64,000 nt of DNA from Branchiostoma floridae (lineage: Eukaryota; Chordata; Leptocardii; Amphioxiformes; Branchiostomatidae): the NCBI RefSeq assembly GCF_000003815.2, contig NC_049983.1:26773278-26837277 (forward strand), written 5' to 3'. Position 1 is the first letter of the stretch. The number at the start of each line of letters is the position of its first letter. Under the pieces are notes generated by a model that was not told where the DNA came from, did no database searches, and worked only from the letters and a program-made list of their open reading frames with translations. Positions 55,470 through 64,000 of the stretch are shown piece by piece. Position numbers and translations under genes: made by a program.

Positions 55470-55925
55470 CTAAATGCTACCATGCTGTTTCATCATTGAT
55501 ACTAAAATAAAATCCTGGCTAGAAGACTGCAGTGTACTAGCAAGGAGCTTACATATCAGATATAAATGATATATATAAAATATAAATATATTCAATCCTG
55601 ATTTTAAATTTGACTTCTTTTTGTTATGTTTCCTGTGTTATGTCACGTTAAGGCTAAACTTTTGGTTTCACTCGTTTGGCAGTATTATTTTATGTTATCT
55701 AAGTTAAATCTGACTAAAGTTTGTACAATCTTTATGCTTATGTTACCTAAGTAATTTGGTCTCATAGAACGTTATGTATGATTATGTTATTGAAGTTGAT
55801 TTGGTTCTGTTGAACTTGATGTATAATTTATGTTCGGGGTTCTCCCCCCAGGGGGCTTTGAAAAACGCCATCAGGCGATATGCTTTACCCTGGTTAAATA
55901 AAGAATAAACAAACAAACAAACAAT
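55470..55925 (+). mobile_element. LINE 3' end with (AAAC)n tail
   Basis: Ends 'GCTTTACCCTGGTTAAATAAAGAATAAACAAACAAAC', the usual look of a CR1/L2-type 3' end. About 55795-55905 is the recognisable part; the left limit is uncertain. Confidence 0.55.
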
Positions 55926-56770
55926 ATAAAAGCTCCTTGGTACTAGTAATACGGAGGTGCTAATTAGACAATGTTTAAGGATGTCCCATGGACTGTATAA
56001 CCCGCACAGCGCCACCCTAAGACTGAGTGGAGGGTGTCAGAGTTAAACACCATTCAGCCGCAAGGCTGCGAACCGTTTGACATGTTAAGTTTTCCAAATA
56101 AACCATTTTCAATGTAAAGTGGCTCTTAGAATGCCAACTTTTTACTTAAGTTTACACCTTCAAAATCTAGTCATTGATGGGCCCATGCATGCCTTTATTG
56201 GTCACTTTAGCTACCTTGCCATTACCACCATGCTAAAATAAAATCCTATAAAGACTGCAGTGTACTAGTAATACAGAGGTGCTAATTAGACAATGTTGAG
56301 GGATGTACCATGGACTGTATAATGCACACAGCGACACCCAATGACTGACTGGAGTGTGTCAGAGCTATATACCGTTTTCAATGTAAAATGGCCCTTAGAA
56401 TGCCAACTTTTTACCTTCTCACCTCACCTCACCGGTCCCATAGCCTCACCGGCCGTAGGGGCAGCAATCCTATCAAGAACATACACTTACCTTACACTTT
56501 CAAAATTTTGCCATGGATATATAGGCTAAGACAACCCTTAAAAACCCTTCCCCCAATTGGTCACTTTGCTACCTTGCCATTTCTACCATAGTAAAATAAA
56601 ACCCTGACGAGAGGACTGCATCTGCTTTGGCGTAACACACCAGCTAACATGACTGCAGCATAATGCAGAGGTGCTAATTAGATAATATGGAAGGATGTAC
56701 ACATTCAAAATGTAACCCACACAGTGACACCCTAAGATGACTGGAGTGTGTCAGAGCTAAATGCCAGGCT
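55926..56770. repeat. Three diverged copies of a ~300-400-bp repeat
   Basis: 'GAGGTGCTAATTAGACAATG', 'CCATGGACTGTATAA', 'CAC(A/C)CAGCG(A/C)CACCC' and 'GGAGTGTGTCAGAGCTA' recur near 55950-56045, 56275-56370 and 56665-56765. 'TAAAATAAAATCCT' recurs between them. Confidence 0.7.
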
Positions 56771-57024
56771 GATGCATCAAGATTTAGGGCCGATGCAGAA
56801 TGCCAGGAATTCCATCATCAAAATATGGATCAGCTGTCAGAATATCAATAATATCGTAGGGGACTCATTTTCCTGAGTGTGTTTGGCTGAAATTTGATAC
56901 TGAGCCATATCATATGGCTCATGAACAGTTTGATCAGGTTGATACATCACCGGATATTCTTTGCAGAAAACCTAGAGTTTTATTCAACCTACATTTCAGT
57001 GACCGTCTGTCACCTTCCTCAGGG

Positions 57025-57139
57025 CAATTCTGACTAGCTCACATTGTAGTGCAGCGTAGGTGTTGCTGCATGTGTTTGTGACCGCATCTGTAAGCAGCGA
57101 CACCTATAGCTGCAGTGCAATGTGATCCTGTCAGAGTTG
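57025..57139. mobile_element. Foldback repeat with ~45-bp arms
   Basis: Left 'CAATTCTGACTAGCTCACATTG'-type arm and right 'CAATGTGATCCTGTCAGAGTTG' are imperfect reverse complements around 'GCTGCATGTGTTTGTGACCG'. Confidence 0.6.
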
Positions 57140-57199
57140 TGACAACCCCCATCCCACTAAAGGTAAAGTAGTCCAGTATCAGCTTATTTTATAACCACC

Positions 57200-57410
57200 A
57201 TGTCTATATAGGCAGGGTATTGGAAGTTGGAGCTCAATCCTCTCTTCCAACTGCCTTTTACCTCCAAAATCAAAGTCTAAGGTACCCATCTTTACACCTA
57301 GGTGGAGTGAGGAAAGTTGTGTTAAGTGTCTTTTTACCAAGAAACAACATTTGGTGGCATGTCAGGGGTCCCAGTATCTCTTGGTTCTGAGCCAAACACC
57401 CAAACGGCTT
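57200..57410 (-). repeat. SINE fragment, minus orientation
   Basis: 'CTTCCAACTGCCTTTTACCTCC' and 'TTACACCTAGGTGGAGTGAGG' match the minus-strand SINE at 21290-21545. Confidence 0.5.
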
Positions 57411-59770
57411 ACCCAACATGACACCACCCACTATGTAAACCTAACAGCATCACTTCCCATTCCGTCCGTTCCCCCGATAATTGCCGCCTCAGCGCTAATC
57501 CCTCCTGTACTACGGAGCCGCGGGGGGTGCCGCGAGCCATTTTCCACCCAGTGAGCCGCTCCGCCACAATCATCCCTCCCCGGAACACCCCAAGGTCACA
57601 CCGTACGTTCGACCTTCAGACGCCGGGTGAGATGTACTTCTGCGGCTCGACATGACGGGCAAGCCGATCCCGAAGGAGGATGGGCTCGAAACTTCTTCTT
57701 TTTTTTTTTGCAATCAGAAAATTACATGTAACAAGCATAACAGTACTGTGTGGACATGTAACAAGCATAACAGTCCTGTGTGGGCCTGTGATAACAGTAA
57801 CATTATCATCTTTACCACTGGATAACAGTACTGTACCTCTGATATCATAAACTATACAGCCGGTATAACTGCCCTTCGGAATAACACACCAGCTTCGCAG
57901 GCACATAGCTGGGCAGCAGCTGGTTATATCACACTGAACAACCTGTCACATCTAATATGTACGTCTATCTGCATTGCGTTCCTTCAATAAAGCTATCCAG
58001 CGAAGATGCCCCTACTGTGCTTGGTGATAACAAATTTCACTCTGCTCCTTTCCGTTTTGCACATTGTACACTGTACACTGACTGACGGAGGCGATATAGG
58101 ATTTCCAGCCCTGCCTTGTACATTTGACCTTCAACCGTCAGATACAATGAACTTGGAGGCTTTACATGATGAGCAGGACGCTCCCGAAGGAAAGCAACAT
58201 GAACTTGAATTATGAATGACATTGGCAAGTTCATTGATTCCACCCGCCGCGGGAGAAACCAGGAACCCTGCTGTTGTCTCTGTGTTCCATCTGAACAAAT
58301 TTGTCAGACTGAGTGTGAAGTTCAACACTGGTGGGCCAGTGTGATGTAATTCCATGGATGGCATCAGCATGTACACATTGATGTTACCCAGAAAAACAAG
58401 CAGCAACTTCTCTTGCCTCTTATTATTCTGATCTTGATAAAATAATTTACATATAAAGTTACTTATCATTATGAAAAGTCTACTGAGAGAGGGCAATACA
58501 GTAAAAGTTTTGGTAAAAACAAATTCCTATTTCATGACACCTTAAGTGGGAAGTTACACAATCTATTGTCTTTTCAATTAAGGTTCTCTTTGTTATTTTG
58601 TAGTTAGGTCTAACACTAATACGGGTGCTTTTTTCCCAAATTTACATTTCACTTTAATTTGCCATTACACATGTGTGTAAATTGCAGAATGTATTTTGAA
58701 AACCTGATGAAAAAGAAAGAAAAATTGTGCAACTTGTTAGTCTGATTTTTTAGCATTTCAAATGCTTGAAAACCATATTCTTTAGAGATAGGCAAGTTTT
58801 TCAGCAAGCTTAACATAATAACATATCATTTTCCCCATGAGGAGAATGAATGACAACAAAACGTTCTCCAATCCATTGAACATCCATCAAGCTTTAGATG
58901 CAAAATTCCATGAACTTTTAAAATGCCAGATTCCATTAAAACTGAGGATGTGAAATTGGCTGAACTTTGTGAAAGCCAGGAGGTGGTGAGGAGATTAGGG
59001 TAATTACATCACTGAAGTAGAGCGGCGTGGGGCGGCGCAGTAATCAGCCATTACCCGCCATTACGGACACATTACTGCCATTAAACGCGCGTTGACCCAG
59101 TTAGCGTTACGGGTCGCTCGGTCCGCTCAGAGCGAAAGTGTGAGCCGGACTTAGCGGGGAGGATTTACTCGGGCCCATCATGAGAATCTCAGCGGGCCAA
59201 TTTAGACAAACAAACCGTTTGGGGTTATGTCTTTCTGTGGAATCATTGTGGCCTGGATTTAACTAGACTGGTAAGCACACCTATTATAGATGCCAGAGGG
59301 CAGAGACACTGGGCAGGTATAATGGGTAAATGGGTATCAGGCTGGGACATATAACAGGGTGGATTTACCTCTATGTTGTACTAGTGCTATAGCAACCAAT
59401 GGGCTGGTCTAAAACAACAAACTGGTGCTAGAAATCTCGAAACCGGTCGAATACCATCGTCTCTGAGCTGTCATTTTCCCAAGCTACGAATGATGGTGCT
59501 AGAAATGTAAATATTCTACAATGGTTGTATCTACATGTAGTATTGTTGTTAGATAGTGATGCATGTGTTTCTAGGTATTAAATACATCACGTATGTAAGT
59601 GTCACTGTTAGCAATTGACAGGACGTACCGCTGAAAACTTGTACAATAGTGTAGTTTGTAATCATTAGTTAAACATGTTGTCACGAAATAAGAATTTGAA
59701 ACAATAACAATCTAGTTGTGGATGTGAGAAGGGAACTCAGCAAACCAGTACTACCCCCTGAAGAAATACT
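57411..59770. other. Non-genic stretch inside the REXO4 intron
   Basis: 57430-57600 and 58985-59170 are GC-rich, apparently single-copy segments; the second has several ATTACCCGCCATTA-like motifs and could be a regulatory element. 57850-57940 holds the dispersed motif 'GGAATAACACACCAGCTTCG'. The ORF at 58006-58215 has a hydrophobic start but no recognisable domain. 58250-58980 is AT-rich and featureless. Confidence 0.4.
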
Positions 59771-59780
59771 GCAGACTTAC

Positions 59781-59858
59781 CGAGCAGTGCTCCCCCTTCT
59801 GGATCTGAAGATGGAGGACTCCAGCCGCAAGCTTCTTTAAGGAAGGCGTGTTGTTACC
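59781..59858 (-). CDS. REXO4: REXO4-like 3'-5' exonuclease, penultimate coding exon
   Basis: 78-bp minus-strand exon between acceptor CTTCTCCCCAG (high-coordinate side) and donor TCG|GTAAGT. It encodes 26 residues, GNNTPSLKKLAAGVLHLQIQ then KGEHCS. In REXO4-type exonucleases the equivalent segment carries PSL..L…LGLQ(V/I)Q…EHCS, whose His is the catalytic general base of the DEDDh site. Both ends are phase 0. The next exon at lower coordinates is at 17561-17695. Earlier exons with the Exo I and Exo II acidic residues are not visible to the right and probably lie outside the window. Confidence 0.75.
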
Positions 59859-60840
59859 CTGGGGAGAAGAACACGGTTTCTTGAGATGGTGTTCTTACTT
59901 TAAACTTAAAGACAACACACCAAAGGCTTCTTCTGCTACCCTCACTTACTTAGAAGAAGGAAACAGATGACGGTTTCATTTATTGAAATGATTATTGTAA
60001 AAATTGACATCTGAACATGTACACAATCATTGATATTCCTAATGTAACATAGAACATAGAAGTAAAGTAATACCCAAAGGAAAAAATGTACATTAATTTT
60101 TGTACAAGTGCCACTGCCATATAAGACAAGTGAATTTCAGAATCTATAAATATGAAGAATAGAGGCTTTCAATATTAAAAGATAAATTTCAAATGACAAA
60201 TGACAAATTACAAAGTCTACAAGTTTGACCAAGAACCAACTAACTACATAGCTCTGGACTCCAGTCCCACTGTGGTATTGATTTGCAGTAAAGACTAAGT
60301 CCCAAGTCTGAGCTGACCGTGCTAAGTAACCGTGCCAACACCAGTCTTCTGTAGTACAATGTATATGTACAGGGTTGGATAAGTTTGATAAAATTCAGTA
60401 CTGTTCTACAGGCAAGTTCATAAAAAATTACTTAATACCCAAAATTTGAATAACATTTTTCTATGTATTTTCACTTCCAGCAATATGTTATCATAATTCT
60501 TAGCTAATCTTAGAACTTTTATCATAATTCATATTGACTCTATTCTTCTGTGTTGACCAATCCTTGATGCCATGACCGTGAAAAGAAACAAGTTTATCAA
60601 AATCTCACTCATGGAAAAATCTTGTGGGGTAGGACACGTGCTTGCCTGACCAGCACTTTCACTTGCCCTGGACAATCAGCCTAGTGGACTTGTCCAACCC
60701 TGATGTAACATGACCAGTACCAACAGCTTCAGCCCTCCCCAGGGCTTTATACATCGATCGGCACACAGCGGAAAGGACAGACGACACAACAGGCGCTTAG
60801 CCTCCAACCTTCCGTGGCATTCCCTGGGGACCCTCGTTAC
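59859..60840. other. Non-genic stretch upstream of the REXO4 exon
   Basis: AT-rich; no exon or repeat family recognised. Minus-strand reading frames overlapping 60676-61086 run through the foldback element and repeats and are not supported. Confidence 0.4.
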
Positions 60841-60859
60841 ATAATTAGGTGTGCCATCG

Positions 60860-60967
60860 TAGCCTGGTATCCAGCCGTAATATAGCTCCCGAGTCTCTTC
60901 TGTCCTCTCCGCAATTGGAGAGGACAGAAGAGACTTGGGAGCTATATTACGGCTGGATACCAGGCTA
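60860..60967. mobile_element. 108-bp foldback MITE with 9-bp target duplication
   Basis: Two 51-bp arms with a single mismatch (TAGCCTGGTATCCAGCCG… / …CGGCTGGATACCAGGCTA) around a 6-bp loop. Flanked on both sides by GTGCCATCG (60851-60859, 60968-60976). It sits in the first unit of the tandem repeat below, whose other units give the empty site. A 9-bp duplication fits Mutator-like elements. Confidence 0.8.
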
Positions 60968-60975
60968 GTGCCATC

Positions 60976-61540
60976 GTACCGAATTGAGTTCTCTGGTTCA
61001 GCTTGAGTATGGACGTTACAAATTTCCAGTTCATTTTGTTCTTTTTTTTTTAATGGATTAGGTGTGCCATCATACAAAGTTATCATTTAGTTCTCTGGTT
61101 CAGCAACTATGGATGTTTCAAATGTCCGGAGTTCATTTTTTTTTAATGGATTACGTGTGCCATCATACAAAGTTATCATTAGTTGTCTGGTTCAGCAACT
61201 ATGGATGTTTCAAATGTCCGGAGTTCATTTTTTTTTAATGGATTACGTGTGCCATCATACAAAGTTATCATTAGTTGTCTGGTTCAGCAACTATGAATGT
61301 TCACAATGTTTAGTTCATTTTCTTGTTTTTTTTAATGGATTAGGTGACTGTGCCATCATACAATAAATTATCACTAGTTCTCTAGTTCAGCAACTATGGA
61401 CGTTTCAAATGTCCAGTTCATTTTTTTTTTAATGGATTAGGTGTGCCATCGTACAAAGCTATCATTAGTTCTCTGGTTCAGCAACTATGGATGTTTCCAA
61501 TGTCTAGTTCATTTCCTTGTTTTTTGGACATTGCAACGTA
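60976..61540. repeat. ~95-bp tandem repeat, about 6 units
   Basis: 'GTGTGCCATCATACAAAGTTA', 'GTTCTCTGGTTCAGCAACTATG' and T-rich 'CATTTTTTTTTAATGGATTA' recur. GTGCCATC is near 61062, 61149, 61248, 61352 and 61444. Repeats 2 and 3 are almost identical. Confidence 0.8.
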
Positions 61541-62520
61541 GGTATTAAGAACATCACCAGGACCCAGGGGGAAATCTTGAATGTGGAATGAGCGAAATAT
61601 TAGCGACACAACTGAAGATGGGAGCTCTCAAAGCTATTGGACTAAAGACATTTTTTTATATGCTAGAGTAGAGGGAAGAAGACCTCAGTTCACTGCACTA
61701 CCTGAGTTTGAAACTAGGTTACGTCAAACAAAATATCCATGGTTGCGTAGCACAACTGGGCAACATATTCCTGTACCATGAACACCCTTCTGATCAAGAA
61801 GATGGACAATGTCATCTCTTTCTGGGGAGCAGCCTGCAAAGTCTCAATCAATCAATGTGAGAGCAGGACAGAGTTTGTGCAGCAAGAAGGGCATGGCGAC
61901 AACAGCCTTCTCCAGAAATATTGATTACTGTATTGACAACTGATCAATCACATGCTCGTTATGTCGACCATACAGCAGTGCAAAATGAGCTACCCTGCAC
62001 TGAGACAGCTCATCAGAGTTAATTAACTCCATGTTAATTAGCTGTACAATGGCAACAGGAAACCCCCAAGGGAAATACACCAGTAAATTAATTCTGTCTG
62101 ACCCACAGTTATTAGATGTTGTCATCTTCATAATGAAAACTCCTTTGACACCACACAAGAACAATATTTTTGTCACACAAGTATGATTTTAGTGCCTGGG
62201 GCTATGAGAGAACAAATTGCTGTAGATTTGACACTGAGGTGGATTTGAAAGTTTTGTAAAAAAAATTCTCATATTATGTCATATACATGTATGTCACTAC
62301 TATTGGGTATTGAGTGGACTGCCTACACTCTGACAGTGACAGATTGAGATGAAGAAAGTCTGTGAATCAGTAACTATACACATAGTCATACTATCACTAC
62401 AGCTGAGAAACTTTCCAGCTGATAGTATTGACTGATGTAGGATTGGAAGTACAGTAAAATAACTATTTTTCCTAATTAATACTTAGTGACTCAGTTCTTA
62501 TAGGATAAATCTCCTGGCAG
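61541..62520. other. Region upstream of the TRIM gene
   Basis: No gene recognised. The 66-codon ORF at 61581-61781 resembles nothing I know. About 62280-62520 would hold the TRIM promoter, but no TATA box or initiator stands out. Confidence 0.35.
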
Positions 62521-62655
62521 GCAATGTTGTTAAGCTACATGCATGTACTAAGTAGATCTGCACCAATTATACGCCTAAGGCTATGGCAGAAACCGGTTCT
62601 GTGTACAGTGAGTCAGCGGAACCTTGGAGGGCTAATACTTCACAAGGACAGCAAA

Positions 62656-63897
62656 ATGGCGGCTGCACCGACATGTTTGGGGACAAAAATCCATGAAGAG
62701 CTGACCTGCAGCATCTGCCTGGCACTGTTCACCAGGCCCAAGGTGCTGCCATGTGGACACACCTTCTGTCAGGACTGTCTGCAGGACCATGCAGGGAGGG
62801 GAGGGGCCTTCAAGTGCCCAGTCTGCCGTCACCAGGTCAGGCTGCCACCCCGGTGGGTCGCCATTTTGCCAGACAATGTCGCGGCGGCGAATTTGTGCGA
62901 GAGGCTGCAAAACCAGGCTACACTGTCAGGGGAAACAAGGGGACAACCCCAGTCTGGAAATAGGTGCAGTTGTCACCCCTCTGAGGTGCTCGAACTATAC
63001 TGTAAACAGTGTCAGATCCCAATCTGTAAACAGGGTTTAGAAGAGGCTCATGACGATCACCGCACAACAACCATCAAAAAAGCTGCACAGGAAAAGAGTT
63101 TGCCTGTCCAGGATTTAATCAACGAGGGCAGAAGCATTCTGGAAAGTTACTGCAGCTTCATCAGAGGATTGAGGAAGGAAGAGAAAACCCTGAATGAACA
63201 GAAACAGCAGAGAGACAACAGCATTGTTCAAACCTACAACCAAATGGAGCAGAAACTCACAAAGAGAAAAGACCGCCTCTTGTCTGAATCACAACAAAGT
63301 CACAGAGAAAACATGAAGAAAATACAGACTGAAAGGAACAAAGTGTTGGCAGGCATCAATGATCTGTCTGCTGCCTGTGATCGAGCAGAGCAAGAACTGC
63401 AGCAGGGATGGGTTGAGTTTCTCAGTCAGCAAACTGCTTTGACAGAGGTGGTAGAAAAGTACAGAGAAAAAGCAGCACCAACTCCTGTACAAACCCAGCC
63501 TGCTGTCTTTCAGCCCACAGACACCCCAGTGCCAGTTTTGGGATATGTGACGGTCCAGTTTTTTCCATCTGCACCAATCCCAGCAGCACCTGCACCAATC
63601 CATAGAGCACCAGCACCAATCCCAGCAGCACCTGCACCAATACCAGTAGCACCTACATCTAGTAATACTGCAATAAGGGGCACAGGTCATCACCATGATA
63701 ACCAAGTGCAAGAGGAGCCTCAGTTTCAGAGCGTGACATTTGGTGAAGTGGGATCAGCTCCAGATCAGTTTGATTATGCACAAAATGTTACAGTATCAAA
63801 GGAAGAGGAGATTTTTGTAGCATGCTCGGAGAACCGGAGAACCCAAGTGTTCAGCCTGCAGGGAACGTTTGTGAGAGAGTTCCCTACAGCCACGTAA
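62656..63897 (+). CDS. TRIM family E3 ligase-like protein (RING, B-box, coiled coil; truncated NHL)
   Basis: Start taken at 62656 (MAAAPTC…, context GCAAAATGG); the ATG at 62524 adds 44 residues unlike a TRIM N-terminus. 413 aa: C3HC4 RING about 19-60 (CSICLALF…CGHTFCQDCL…CPVC); B-box 2 about 110-145 (C-S-C-H, CKQC, ICKQG, HDDH); coiled coil about 175-280; Ala/Pro-rich APAPIP repeats; then the start of an NHL-type propeller (VTFGEVGSAPDQF…NVTV…IFVA…TQVFSLQGTFVREFPTA). The B-box has Gly where a zinc ligand is normal (ICKQG). A TAA stops the frame inside the propeller. RING TRIMs are ubiquitin ligases, often in innate immunity; this copy may be a pseudogene or a short form. Confidence 0.8.
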   Translation: MAAAPTCLGTKIHEELTCSICLALFTRPKVLPCGHTFCQDCLQDHAGRGGAFKCPVCRHQVRLPPRWVAILPDNVAAANLCERLQNQATLSGETRGQPQSGNRCSCHPSEVLELYCKQCQIPICKQGLEEAHDDHRTTTIKKAAQEKSLPVQDLINEGRSILESYCSFIRGLRKEEKTLNEQKQQRDNSIVQTYNQMEQKLTKRKDRLLSESQQSHRENMKKIQTERNKVLAGINDLSAACDRAEQELQQGWVEFLSQQTALTEVVEKYREKAAPTPVQTQPAVFQPTDTPVPVLGYVTVQFFPSAPIPAAPAPIHRAPAPIPAAPAPIPVAPTSSNTAIRGTGHHHDNQVQEEPQFQSVTFGEVGSAPDQFDYAQNVTVSKEEEIFVACSENRRTQVFSLQGTFVREFPTAT

Positions 63898-64000
63898 GGT
63901 AGACATGAAGATGTGGCCATGGATAGAGAGGGGAATGTGTGAGTGGTGGCCTGGTAGGGGAGACAGACTTTGCTGAGTTTGCTGTGCAGTACAGGGCAGG
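63898..64000 (+). pseudogene. Decayed NHL continuation of the TRIM gene
   Basis: After the TAA the same frame still reads EDVAMDREGNV, typical of NHL repeats. It then meets TGA where W is expected and TAG a few codons later, and a frameshift precedes the residues DFAEFAVQY (readable in another frame). Three stops and a shift within 100 bp indicate decay; the window ends here. Confidence 0.65.

Larger units (their letters stand above)
17696..59780 (-). other. Predicted ~42-kb intron of the REXO4-like gene containing six receptor genes
   Basis: Minus-strand donor GTAAGT at 59780-59775 and acceptor CAG at 17698-17696. The flanking exons join without frame change and re-create the conserved 'EHCSIQDAQ' block of REXO4. 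The intron holds the six plus-strand LRR receptor genes and their repeats. It rests on recognising both exons; transcript data would be needed to exclude a second terminal exon nearer the donor, and I found no such exon by eye. Confidence 0.6.

Noticed and set aside
58006-58215. Small secreted protein (MPLLCLVITNFTLLLS…)
   Set aside because: Hydrophobic start only; it overlaps dispersed repeat sequence and has no supporting splice or homology signal.
61581-61781. 66-aa ORF upstream of the TRIM gene
   Set aside because: No domain, no promoter or poly(A) context; length is within chance expectation.
62524-62655. N-terminal extension of the TRIM protein from the ATG at 62524
   Set aside because: The 44 extra residues do not resemble TRIM N-termini, while the ATG at 62656 has good context and begins shortly before the RING.
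1-64000. CRISPR arrays, bacterial operons, phage or plasmid features
   Set aside because: Tandem repeats here have units of 60-280 bp without a repeat-spacer pattern, and the genes have eukaryotic introns, signals and domains.

Overview
The window is animal nuclear DNA: introns with GT/AG boundaries, 5' truncated LINEs, tRNA-derived SINE-like repeats, many foldback/MITE elements, and receptor families (LRR-TM, LRR-Ig-TM, TRIM) of the kind greatly expanded in amphioxus. A cephalochordate such as Branchiostoma is my best guess; this is inference from gene content, not a database match.

Layout. 1-17 kb has no convincing protein gene. It holds a degenerate ~140-bp satellite (about 1.0-4.86 kb) with a TTAA-flanked piggyBac-like element inside it, SINE-like pieces, two further minisatellites (~255 bp and ~280 bp units, 9.0-12.6 kb) and several foldback elements. 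At 17.56-17.70 kb, minus strand, lies the terminal exon of a REXO4-like DEDDh 3'-5' exonuclease. Its penultimate exon is at 59.78-59.86 kb, also minus strand and in matching phase, so a ~42 kb intron separates the two halves of the catalytic Exo III motif (H-x4-D).

Inside that intron, on the opposite strand, are six tandem leucine-rich-repeat receptor genes (21.9-54.3 kb). Each has its whole protein-coding part in one large exon: signal peptide, LRRNT, 24-residue LRRs in 48-residue pairs, LRRCT, one TM helix and a short tail. The coding exon follows one or two short noncoding exons and a repeated promoter module. Gene 1 also has an Ig domain and, after a one-base frame break, a ~128-residue tail with an ITIM-like motif, an ITAM-like pair and a proline-rich segment. 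Genes 2, 3 and 5 are near-identical long versions (seven 48-residue units); genes 4 and 6 are short (three units). Promoter type, ectodomain type and 3' flank type are shuffled independently among genes 2-6, pointing to unequal crossing-over or gene conversion. Genes 1, 2 and 5 carry small frameshifts that affect the tail or the membrane anchor.

The intergenic DNA between receptors consists of paralogous blocks, two (X) between genes 2/3 and 5/6 and two (Y) between genes 3/4 and 4/5. The Y blocks carry the same 5' truncated LINE and the same mariner-like foldback; one Y block also has a 1,033-bp piggyBac-like element just before the predicted poly(A) signal of gene 4.

The right end (54.4-62.5 kb) is repeat-rich (LINE tail, hAT-like MITE, tandem and foldback repeats). 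It ends in a TRIM gene (RING, B-box, coiled coil) whose NHL region is broken by stops near the window edge.
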